Below, in pieces: positions 1 to 5,988 of a stretch of 12,562 bases of DNA. The DNA lies in NCBI GenBank assembly GCA_937898375.1, contig CALEJX010000402.1, forward strand, positions 1-12,562, read 5' to 3'. The first letter of the stretch is position 1. Every line of letters starts with the position of its first letter. The notes under the pieces are model-generated. The model ran no database searches. It saw only the letters and a program-made list of their open reading frames with translations, and was not told the DNA's origin. This DNA is from an uncultured Ruminococcus sp. GTDB lineage: Bacteria; Bacillota; Clostridia; Oscillospirales; Ruminococcaceae. The translations under genes and the position numbers were made by a program.

Positions 1-1
1 A

Positions 2-172
2 ATAGGTGCGACAAAAACGAGATATCTTGATGACGCCGCAGGTGCATTTGATGTGAAACTCACAAATGAGGATATAGCCTATTTGGAGGAGCTTTATGTT
101 CCACACTACACAGTTGGAGCAATAGACAAAAACCCGCCGCAGAACGTTGTTCTGCTTGACGAGAAGAAATAA
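2..172 (+). CDS. Aldo/keto reductase, C-terminal end (partial)
   Basis: The 5' edge of the window cuts this gene; 56 C-terminal residues and a TAA stop remain. The readable peptide starts IGATKTRYLDDAAGAF and continues with EELYVPH and VGAI. This matches the end of Firmicute aldo/keto reductases: a GATK-type segment that contacts the NADP(H) phosphate, then a helix of the form 'LT.ED..YLEE.YVPH..VGAI'. Such enzymes reduce aldehydes or ketones with NADPH in the cytoplasm; the substrate cannot be told from this piece. The catalytic Asp/Tyr/Lys/His residues lie upstream, outside the window. The next gene begins 20 bases later behind its own ribosome site, so the two are probably co-transcribed. 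Confidence 0.8.
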   Translation: MGATKTRYLDDAAGAFDVKLTNEDIAYLEELYVPHYTVGAIDKNPPQNVVLLDEKK

Positions 173-178
173 ATTTTT

Positions 179-184
179 AGGAGG
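179..184 (+). promoter_or_regulatory. Ribosome binding site for the flavin reductase
   Basis: A perfect AGGAGG sits 8 bases before the ATG at 193 and fixes that start. Confidence 0.85.
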
Positions 185-192
185 AATACACA

Positions 193-750
193 ATGAAAAA
201 AGATTTTGGTAAGAACCCTTGGTTTTATCCACTGCCTGTTCTTATAGTAGGCACATATGACAAGGACGATAACGCAGACGCTATGAACGCCGCATGGGGC
301 GGACTTTATGGTGCAGACATGGTCGAGCTTTGCCTTAGCGAGAGCCACAAGACCACAAAGAACATCAAAGAGAAAAAGGCTTTCACAGTAAGCTTTGCTG
401 ATGTTGCAAACCTGAAAGCTTGCGACTATGTTGGTATAGTTTCCGCAAACAGCACTGCTGACAAAATGGCAAAGTCAGGTCTTACAACAGAAAAGAGCCG
501 CTTTGTTGACGCACCTGTTATCAACGAGCTTCCTGTTGTTCTGGAATGTGAGTTTGTAAGATTTACCGAGGAAGGCAACGTCCTTGGCAGAATAGTAAAC
601 ATTGCCGCAGATGAAAGCGTTCTTGATGACAAGGGCAACATCGACCTCACAAAGTTTAGACCTATAACATATGAGCCTGTAAACCATGGATATTATGTAG
701 TAGGCGAAAAGGTAGGTCAGGCATTCAGCGACGGAAATGCACTGAAATAA
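193..750 (+). CDS. Flavin reductase family protein (FMN-binding split barrel)
   Basis: The product has 185 residues, the usual length for stand-alone flavoredoxin/flavin-reductase-like proteins. The fold is suggested by an early 'PLPVLIVGTYD' strand, the 'MNAAWGG' segment (about residues 31-37), 'SESHKTTKNIKEKKAFTVSFA' in the flavin-contacting region (read as S49-A69), and late 'VLECEF' and 'VLGRIVNI' strands. Family members bind FMN and pass electrons from NAD(P)H, or act as small electron-transfer proteins in anaerobes. It has no signal peptide and is expected to be cytoplasmic. It follows an aldo/keto reductase by 20 bases and is closed by a terminator, so it appears transcriptionally separate from the haem genes. 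A role in reducing iron or haem would be speculation. The family call is firm; the physiological substrate is unknown. Confidence 0.85.
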   Translation: MKKDFGKNPWFYPLPVLIVGTYDKDDNADAMNAAWGGLYGADMVELCLSESHKTTKNIKEKKAFTVSFADVANLKACDYVGIVSANSTADKMAKSGLTTEKSRFVDAPVINELPVVLECEFVRFTEEGNVLGRIVNIAADESVLDDKGNIDLTKFRPITYEPVNHGYYVVGEKVGQAFSDGNALK

Positions 751-764
751 GATAAAAAGTTTTT

Positions 765-804
765 GCAAGCCTGTTGGGTGTAGGTCTGACGGGCTTGTTT
801 TTTT
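765..804 (+). terminator. Rho-independent terminator after the flavin reductase
   Basis: CAAGCCTGT (766-774) pairs with ACGGGCTTG (789-797), a 9-bp stem with one G-U pair and a 14-base loop. It is followed at once by seven T residues (798-804). It lies 15 bases past the stop codon. Confidence 0.85.
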
Positions 805-824
805 GAACTTTTTTCGCTCTGCTG

Positions 825-853
825 TTGACTTAATCTGCGTGGTGTGGTAAAAT
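825..853 (+). promoter_or_regulatory. Promoter of the DtxR-like regulator gene
   Basis: TTGACT (825-830) and TAAAAT (848-853) are separated by exactly 17 bases, a good match to the housekeeping sigma consensus. The start would fall near 860, leaving a leader of about 60 bases before the ATG at 923. The leader holds a small CGCA/TGCG hairpin (875-887) but no obvious copy of the operators seen before the haem operon. Confidence 0.7.
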
Positions 854-910
854 GTGAAACGTGAAAATACATATCGCAGGTTTTGCGGTGTGTAACTATA
901 TGATACGGTT

Positions 911-917
911 AGGAGTG
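911..917 (+). promoter_or_regulatory. Ribosome binding site for the regulator
   Basis: AGGAGTG ends 5 bases before the ATG at 923; this supports that start. Confidence 0.7.
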
Positions 918-922
918 ACTAT

Positions 923-1561
923 ATGGCGGTAAATGAAGAACTCAGGCTGAAAATATTCATGTGTTTTCTCAAATTTTCTGAGGAGAACCGCAGGATAACC
1001 AAAATGGCGCAGGCACTTGGTGTGGAAAAATATGAGATGAGCAGACAGGTGGCACAGCTTGAAAAAGAGGGCTATGTGGACAGGAGCGACCCTCGCAGAC
1101 CAAAGCTCACTGATAAGGGCAGGAAGCTTGCGGAGGGCTATGCAAGGCGAATGGAGCTTGCGCAAAATCATCTTATCTACGAGGGTGTGCCAAAGGAAGA
1201 AGCTAGGCATGACGCAATGATGCTCACCCTTTATTGCGGCGACAAGACTTTCGAGAATATCCAGCGCATGGAGGAAACACTGCGCATGAAAGAGATCTTC
1301 GCCGACGTTCCGTCATTTTCAGGCAGGGAGTTCAGCGAGAAAATAAATGACGGACACTACACTTTTCCTTTTATTATCTACCGTGAAAAGGTGAAAAAGG
1401 GCAACAATATCTCCATGGCGAACAAGGGCTTTGCTCACCCTTGCGAGGTGATCGTGGGCGAGGGCGGCGGATTTGTACTGCTCAGAGCGGTGGATATGGA
1501 CGAGATATCGGGCTTCAGCGGTATAAAAATGAAAGGCAGTGTTCAGCACTTGAAGTTTTAG
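923..1561 (+). CDS. DtxR/MntR-like winged-helix transcriptional regulator, divergent
   Basis: The product has 212 residues and no signal or membrane segment. Residues about 10-70 form a winged helix: 'TKMAQALGVEKYEMSRQVAQ' is the helix-turn-helix and 'KLTDKGRKLA' the wing and following helix, as in both DtxR and MarR proteins. Residues about 76-126 resemble the DtxR dimerisation/metal domain: H83 and E87 have the HxxxE spacing of DtxR H79/E83, and H96-D97-A98 sits about where DtxR has H98-D-E-A. Counting on from H96, the primary-site ligands C102/E105/H106 would be M100/L103/Y104, so the main metal site looks lost or rebuilt. Residues 127-212 are an extra domain I do not recognise, with 'MANKGFAHPCEVIVGEGGGF' in it. 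The gene has its own promoter and sits next to the haem operon, so it may be that operon's iron- or haem-responsive regulator; this is inference. A MarR-like label is the main alternative. Confidence 0.65.
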   Translation: MAVNEELRLKIFMCFLKFSEENRRITKMAQALGVEKYEMSRQVAQLEKEGYVDRSDPRRPKLTDKGRKLAEGYARRMELAQNHLIYEGVPKEEARHDAMMLTLYCGDKTFENIQRMEETLRMKEIFADVPSFSGREFSEKINDGHYTFPFIIYREKVKKGNNISMANKGFAHPCEVIVGEGGGFVLLRAVDMDEISGFSGIKMKGSVQHLKF

Positions 1562-1756
1562 ACTGGAAAGCAATTCGTTGAAGCCGCCATAAACGGCGAG
1601 TTTATTCAGATTCCACTTGATTTCTTTCAATTTCAGAGTATTGGCAGCGACAGCCTTAACAGAATTTTGCACGGAAGTATCTGCTTGAAAATGTGCTGTA
1701 GTGTGGGTCAGGTGCATATGCCAGAAAGCACTGCTATTTTTACCATTTTTGTACAT
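1562..1756 (-). other. Open minus-strand stretch, possible gene remnant or dispersed repeat
   Basis: This half of the 503-base gap contains no plus-strand gene. On the minus strand it reads without a stop from an ATG at 1756 for about 65 codons, starting MYKNGKNSSAFWHMHLTH and including 'KLKEIKWNLNKLAVYGGF'. The peptide then runs antisense into the regulator gene, where the reading is only a shadow. There is no good ribosome site before the minus-strand ATG. The plausible amino-acid composition and the sharp boundary at the regulator stop suggest a remnant or an intergenic repeat family rather than a working gene. I have a faint impression of having seen similar peptides in Ruminococcus annotations, but cannot support that here. 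A short hairpin at 1583-1598 lacks a T tract. Confidence 0.3.
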
Positions 1757-1834
1757 TAAATTCTATGTGAAAACCGCACAATCAAGCGTATTTTAATGGC
1801 TTGGATATTGTACAAAACGCTGAATTTTTTGAAA

Positions 1835-1856
1835 TTTGTTGCAAAGTTGCAACCAA
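1835..1856. repeat. Imperfect palindrome, copy A (TTTGTTGCA-N4-TGCAACCAA)
   Basis: Nine-base arms with one mismatch around a 4-base centre. The left arm is identical to that of the palindrome at 1902-1924. It lies about 75 bases upstream of the -35 box of the haem operon. It could be a protein-binding site or form a hairpin; the outer TTGTT/AACAA recalls Rex sites but the spacing does not fit. Confidence 0.5.
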
Positions 1857-1901
1857 CGTATCTGCGTGGTTTGATAGGTGAAATGGGGTCAAAAGAGGGC
1901 G

Positions 1902-1924
1902 TTTGTTGCAAATGCTGCAACAAA
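1902..1924. repeat. Perfect palindrome, copy B (TTTGTTGCA-N5-TGCAACAAA)
   Basis: Nine-base arms pair perfectly around a 5-base centre. It ends 7 bases before the -35 box at 1932, a typical position for an activator or repressor site. No T tract follows on either strand in a form that would make it a convincing terminator. Confidence 0.6.
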
Positions 1925-1931
1925 AATGCCG

Positions 1932-1960
1932 TTGACACAAAAAAATGTTTATGTTATACT
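1932..1960 (+). promoter_or_regulatory. Strong promoter of the haem-uptake operon
   Basis: TTGACA (1932-1937) and TATACT (1955-1960) are 17 bases apart, with an extended -10 TG at 1952-1953. This is close to the ideal sigma-A promoter. The start should be near 1966-1968, giving a leader of about 98 bases. Such a strong core is expected to be held down by a repressor when iron or haem is sufficient. Confidence 0.85.
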
Positions 1961-1964
1961 CTAC

Positions 1965-1982
1965 TTAGTTATTTAATACTAA
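1965..1982. promoter_or_regulatory. Candidate repressor operator at the transcription start
   Basis: TTAGT (1965-1969) and ACTAA (1978-1982) form an inverted repeat 18 bases long that begins 5 bases after the -10 box. The ends TTAG/CTAA match those of the DtxR/IdeR-type 19-base operator (TTAGGTTAGSCTAACCTAA), although the centre is shorter by one base and differs. A regulator bound here would block initiation. The assignment to the adjacent DtxR-like protein is inference. Confidence 0.45.
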
Positions 1983-1990
1983 CCAACAAA

Positions 1991-2014
1991 CGGCAGGCTG
2001 CAGTGACCTTGCCG
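1991..2014 (+). promoter_or_regulatory. Leader hairpin
   Basis: CGGCAGG (1991-1997) pairs with CTTGCCG (2008-2014): 7 bp with one G-U pair and a 10-base loop, inside the predicted leader. No T tract follows, so it is not a terminator; it may stabilise the mRNA or support a protein contact. Confidence 0.45.
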
Positions 2015-2029
2015 AATATATTTGAAGCA

Positions 2030-2049
2030 AAGTTAGCTAAATCTAACTT
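2030..2049. promoter_or_regulatory. Perfect inverted repeat just before the ribosome site
   Basis: AAGTTAG (2030-2036) and CTAACTT (2043-2049) are perfect 7-base arms around CTAAAT. The repeat ends 2 bases before the AGGAGG. As DNA it resembles the GTTAG/CTAAC core of DtxR-type operators and would be a second site about 65 bases downstream of the first. As RNA it would place a weak hairpin beside the ribosome site. I favour the DNA-operator reading. Confidence 0.5.
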
Positions 2050-2051
2050 GT

Positions 2052-2057
2052 AGGAGG
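2052..2057 (+). promoter_or_regulatory. Ribosome binding site for the large surface protein
   Basis: AGGAGG, 7 bases before the ATG at 2065, which begins a clear signal peptide. Confidence 0.85.
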
Positions 2058-2064
2058 TATTTTT

Positions 2065-5000
2065 ATGAACAATAAGTCAAAGAAAATTGCTGCCGCCTGC
2101 CTTGCCCTTGCAATGGTCGCAAGCGTTGGTGCGGCTAACGCAGCGGTTTTTGCAGCGGATAATGGTGGGTCTTCTGTTGAGCAGAGCAATCAGACACCAC
2201 AGGAAAAGCTTGAAGCACTTCTCGATGAGATATATGCTCTCGATCCAAGTGACTATACAGAAGAAAGCTGGAACGAGCTTAAAGAGCAGGCTGATACAGT
2301 AAACAGACCTGTTACGCCTTATGATGAGGAAACAGGCGACGGAATGCCTGATTGGGTTGCTAATGTGATGATAACCAATCTTACAAATCTTAAAGATGCT
2401 CTTGTTAAGAACCTGACACCACAGGAAAAGCTTGAAGCACTTCTTGATGAAATTTACGCTCTCAACCCAAGTGACTATACAGAAGAAAGCTGGAATGAGC
2501 TTAAAGAGCAGGCTGATACAGTAAACAGACCTGTTAAGCCTTATGATGAAGAGACTGAAGAGGGAATGCCTGATTTTGTTGCTAATTTAATGATAACTAA
2601 TCTCACAAATCTTAAGGACGCTCTTGTTCCAATTTCAAGTGTAAAGACAGTTTATGAAAAGCTTGAGGACAAGCTTAAAGAAGCCGAGGCTCTTAATTCT
2701 GGTGATTATACCGCAGAAAGCTGGGCGGCTGTTCAGGATATAATTGATTCTGTTGACAGACCTGTTTCTTCTGATAATATCACAGAAAAGCTTGCAACAA
2801 AGCTTCTTAATGACCTTGAAAAGGCTATAAACGCTTTGGTAGTAAAGCCTGACGAGGGTATTTCTCTTGAAGACGGAACATATATGGTAAAGGCTGATGT
2901 TCAGAGCGGTTACTTTTCAAGCTATCTTTCTCCATATGTTAAAATAGTTGCAAAGGATAAGAAGTATAGTGTTACTTTGTATACTAGGGCTAGTGATTAT
3001 TGGGATTACGAGGGCAGTCTTAAAAGTAATGTACAGTATCAGAGCAGATATAAGTCAGAATGGATATATCCTGTTTTAGAGATAGTTAAGCCTGAATATC
3101 TTGAAGAAGCACAGGCTGAAAAGCTAGACTATCAGTTTGCTGCAAAGAACGTTGCTGATAACTTTGATGTAAAGAACAGCGCTTTGACAGATACAGTAAA
3201 GCAGGGCATAACATCTGATAATAATGAAAAGTTCCTTGATTCAAAATACAGCACTCTTGAAGACGGCACAAAGGCACTTACTTTTGAAACTGATGATTTG
3301 AATGACCTGTTCTATTTCAATGGCGTTTATGGATATGTAAATCATAAGTATGATAAGAGTACATCTGATGTACAGTATACATTGCACGGCAGTTTCAAGA
3401 TTCCAAACAATGGTATTGTAAAATTACCTGATGATGAAAAAGAAATAAACGGCACTTATGCTTTTGACCCGTCAGACAAAGACCTGTTTAGACAGTATGA
3501 TGTTAAAGTCGAAACTAAAAACGGAAAAATATATGCTACATATAATGTTGATGTTGCGGCAGATATAAACTCTAATGAACATATTCAGAGTGAAAAATTC
3601 TATGATGATAACGGAAAAGAACTTGATGTATCAAACGGAAAAGTAACTCTTGTTTACGACAGCATTGATGAACTCATTTCAGGCAAGGACTTGAATGTTT
3701 ATTCACAGGCTATCGACACATTCAGAGGTGCAACAATATATCACACAACAAAAACATTGACACCTGACCTTTCTATAAAACCTGTTACTCTTACAGATAA
3801 AACAACAGGAATTAAGCTTCATACTTCAACTAAGTATGTTTCAGAAAATGCAAAGCTTAGCGTTAAGCTGATAAAAGATACAGGTAGCACAAATACAAAA
3901 ACTGACCCTTGGGCAAATGCTCAGACACATCTTCCTAAGTATAACAAGGAATATTTCTTTAGCATTGAAGTTACAGATAACGGAAAAACAGTAACTGACT
4001 TTAACGGCGGTGTTTCTATTGAAGTGCCAAAGGTAAGCGGACTTAATGAAAAAGCACTCAGATTGTTCCTTAATGCGTATGATACCGAATATAGAGATTT
4101 TGCATTTGGTTGGTTTAATGATAAGATAGTTGCACATGATGATTATTATTCGATTTTGCTTGACCAGCGTTATTTTGACGGCAACTGGTGCATTTATGAT
4201 GAAGTATTGTCTTCTTCTGACGGCTCAACTCTTGAAGACGGAACATATGAAGTTCCTATTACAACATTCAATCAAGACCAGCCCGGACAGACTTCAATGT
4301 CAGCAAAGTGCTTTGACGGCACAGCAAAGCTTGTCGTTAAGGACGGCGTAAAGAGAATTGAACTCAACTTCAATCCTGTTGATATCGGTGATATGCAGGG
4401 ATATCTTATTCAGATGTGGAAACAGCAGACAAGCGGTGATTGGGAAGAGGTAAAGTACACTTCATACTATAAGAATGAGGACGGCTCATACTTCACAGAT
4501 GACCTTAACAAGGGTACTAATAATTTCTATCCAAAGACAGGCTATTTTGTACTGCCAACTGATGACCCACAGTTTCTTACAAAGTTCAGAGTATCTGCAA
4601 TGGACGCTGTAATGGGCGATAATGGTGACGCTACAAGAGAAGCTATCTTCACTATCTATTACGACCAAGCCAAGAAGATATCCGACGAAACCCCAGACCC
4701 AGACCCTATCGAAGATCCTGATTTCGAGCCTGCTGATATGAAAGCACTCACTGACCTTGTTGCAAAGGCAGAGCAGTACAAGGAAGATGATTACACTTCT
4801 TCCACCTACACCACAATGAGAAACGCCCTTGCAAGTGCAAAGACAGTTCTTGCCAACAGCAGAGCAACTCAGGAGGAGGTAGACAGTGCAGCCAAGGAGC
4901 TTCAGACAGCTATCGACGCTTTGGAGGAGAAAAAGGACGTTACTTTCGACATCAATAACCTTCCTGACGGCAAATATCAGCTCTATGCTCAGATGATAAA

Positions 5001-5985
5001 GACCGACCGTGAGAGCTTCTCAATGTCAAACGAGGGTATCAACCACACAGTTCAGCTTGAAGTCAAGGACGGCGAGTATTATCTCACAGTTCAGTTCAAG
5101 GGACTTGCAATATACAATCAGTTTGGTTATCTTCAGAAGCTTTCATACTATGACAAGGGCTATACATACAATGATTATGGTATCCCACAGGGTAAAGTTA
5201 TTCCGGCGGAAGTCCTTACACAGTATGACATAGTTGACCGCTATAACGATAAGGACAACCTTTATCCACAGCTTCTGAAATTCAAGCTTGTTGACAAGGC
5301 AAGTGAGAAGTATGTTCCTCTTCAGGTGTTCGTACCTATCATGGAGGCGATCGCCGACGGCACAGGCACACAGGACGTTCTTATGCAGCTTGATTGGACT
5401 ACCCTCAAAGCCACAGACGCAGATATCGATATCGAAGAACCTGACGCACAGTCACCAGTTCTTGACTATACCGACAGCGCAACAGGAGTAAAGATCCATG
5501 CAGATAAGGGCGTTTTCGCCGAGGGTACAACAGCCGTTGTTAATGAGATAACAAGCGGCGATGATTACGATAGCGCAAAGAAGCTTATCTCAGCCGAAGC
5601 TGATAAGTTCCACCTTTATGACGTATCATTCAAGGGCGAGGACGGCAAGGACGCTCAGCCAAACGGCAAGTTCACTATTTCACTGCCTATCCCGTCAGAT
5701 TACGCAAACCCTGTAGTATACAGAATAGCAGACGGCAAAAAGACTCTTATCTCAGGCACAAAGGCAGACGGAATGTTTACATTCTCTGCAAAGGAAGCAG
5801 GTCAGTATCTTATCGAAGATAAGAAGTCCGCTGACAGCAAGACGGATAATAAAACAACTGACAACAAGACAACGAACACCGCAGGCTCAGCTAACCCGTC
5901 AACAGGCGCAGCCGCAAAGACAGGTCTGCTCGCAGCTATCGGCGCAGCCTTCGCAGTTGTTACTAAAAAGAGAAAGGAAAGATAA
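2065..5985 (+). CDS. Large wall-anchored surface protein with NEAT-type domains
   Basis: The product has 1306 residues. Order of parts: signal peptide (1 to about 31, ending near VFA-AD); three FIVAR-like helical modules (44-117, 118-190, about 194-260; the first two near-identical); a NEAT-like start (267-345, 'LEDGTYMV') and a second uncertain beta module (about 461-565); a beta module 'TGIKLHTSTKYVSENAKL' (about 578-715); a NEAT-type domain (722-871, 'LEDGTYEV', lip-like SMS at 744-746); a FIVAR module (about 888-956); a second NEAT-type domain (966-1115, 'LPDGKYQL', SMS at 986-988); a second copy of the TGxKIH module (1137-1252); a polar linker; NPSTG (1277-1281), a hydrophobic segment and KKRKER. 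NEAT domains bind haem at Gram-positive surfaces, and the downstream importer supports that role. Neither clear domain has the usual Tyr-xxx-Tyr before its last strand, so haem ligation may be unusual or some domains may bind haemoproteins instead. NPSTG resembles class-B-type sortase signals. Base composition shifts near 4680. Confidence 0.8.
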   Translation: MNNKSKKIAAACLALAMVASVGAANAAVFAADNGGSSVEQSNQTPQEKLEALLDEIYALDPSDYTEESWNELKEQADTVNRPVTPYDEETGDGMPDWVANVMITNLTNLKDALVKNLTPQEKLEALLDEIYALNPSDYTEESWNELKEQADTVNRPVKPYDEETEEGMPDFVANLMITNLTNLKDALVPISSVKTVYEKLEDKLKEAEALNSGDYTAESWAAVQDIIDSVDRPVSSDNITEKLATKLLNDLEKAINALVVKPDEGISLEDGTYMVKADVQSGYFSSYLSPYVKIVAKDKKYSVTLYTRASDYWDYEGSLKSNVQYQSRYKSEWIYPVLEIVKPEYLEEAQAEKLDYQFAAKNVADNFDVKNSALTDTVKQGITSDNNEKFLDSKYSTLEDGTKALTFETDDLNDLFYFNGVYGYVNHKYDKSTSDVQYTLHGSFKIPNNGIVKLPDDEKEINGTYAFDPSDKDLFRQYDVKVETKNGKIYATYNVDVAADINSNEHIQSEKFYDDNGKELDVSNGKVTLVYDSIDELISGKDLNVYSQAIDTFRGATIYHTTKTLTPDLSIKPVTLTDKTTGIKLHTSTKYVSENAKLSVKLIKDTGSTNTKTDPWANAQTHLPKYNKEYFFSIEVTDNGKTVTDFNGGVSIEVPKVSGLNEKALRLFLNAYDTEYRDFAFGWFNDKIVAHDDYYSILLDQRYFDGNWCIYDEVLSSSDGSTLEDGTYEVPITTFNQDQPGQTSMSAKCFDGTAKLVVKDGVKRIELNFNPVDIGDMQGYLIQMWKQQTSGDWEEVKYTSYYKNEDGSYFTDDLNKGTNNFYPKTGYFVLPTDDPQFLTKFRVSAMDAVMGDNGDATREAIFTIYYDQAKKISDETPDPDPIEDPDFEPADMKALTDLVAKAEQYKEDDYTSSTYTTMRNALASAKTVLANSRATQEEVDSAAKELQTAIDALEEKKDVTFDINNLPDGKYQLYAQMIKTDRESFSMSNEGINHTVQLEVKDGEYYLTVQFKGLAIYNQFGYLQKLSYYDKGYTYNDYGIPQGKVIPAEVLTQYDIVDRYNDKDNLYPQLLKFKLVDKASEKYVPLQVFVPIMEAIADGTGTQDVLMQLDWTTLKATDADIDIEEPDAQSPVLDYTDSATGVKIHADKGVFAEGTTAVVNEITSGDDYDSAKKLISAEADKFHLYDVSFKGEDGKDAQPNGKFTISLPIPSDYANPVVYRIADGKKTLISGTKADGMFTFSAKEAGQYLIEDKKSADSKTDNKTTDNKTTNTAGSANPSTGAAAKTGLLAAIGAAFAVVTKKRKER
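2194..2637 (+). repeat. Tandem 222-base repeat encoding two FIVAR-like modules
   Basis: Copy 1 (2194-2415) and copy 2 (2416-2637) encode 74-residue units beginning TPQEKLEALLDEIYAL. Sixty-four of the first 70 residues are identical, and long runs of DNA are unchanged (for example the stretch encoding DYTEESWNELKEQADTVNRP, with one base change). This is a recent duplication. A third unit (about 2644-2844) is related at protein level only. Such repeats usually act as a stalk or spacer. Confidence 0.9.
5972..5980 (+). promoter_or_regulatory. Ribosome site that selects the TTG start of the Shp-like gene
   Basis: The purine run AAAGGAAAG, inside the end of the upstream gene, ends 8 bases before TTG at 5989. 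An in-frame ATG at 6013 has no comparable site, so TTG is preferred. Confidence 0.55.
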
Positions 5986-5988
5986 AAC

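Noticed and set aside
1583..1598. GCCG/CGGC-type hairpin after the regulator stop as a terminator
   Set aside because: The stem is only about 4 bp and no T tract follows, so it cannot be supported as a terminator.
1902..1924. Perfect palindrome read as an intrinsic terminator
   Set aside because: The stem is AT-rich and no run of T follows on the plus strand. On the minus strand the bases after the stem are GC-rich.
1756..1938. Minus-strand 60-codon frame in the same gap
   Set aside because: It also crosses the palindrome at 1902-1924, has no family resemblance, and the evident regulatory content of the region explains the sequence better.
1796..2053. Plus-strand 85-codon reading frame before the large surface protein
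   Set aside because: It runs across both palindromes, the promoter and the leader; the peptide (VCCKCCNKN and so on) is a translation of palindromic DNA, and no ribosome site precedes its ATG.
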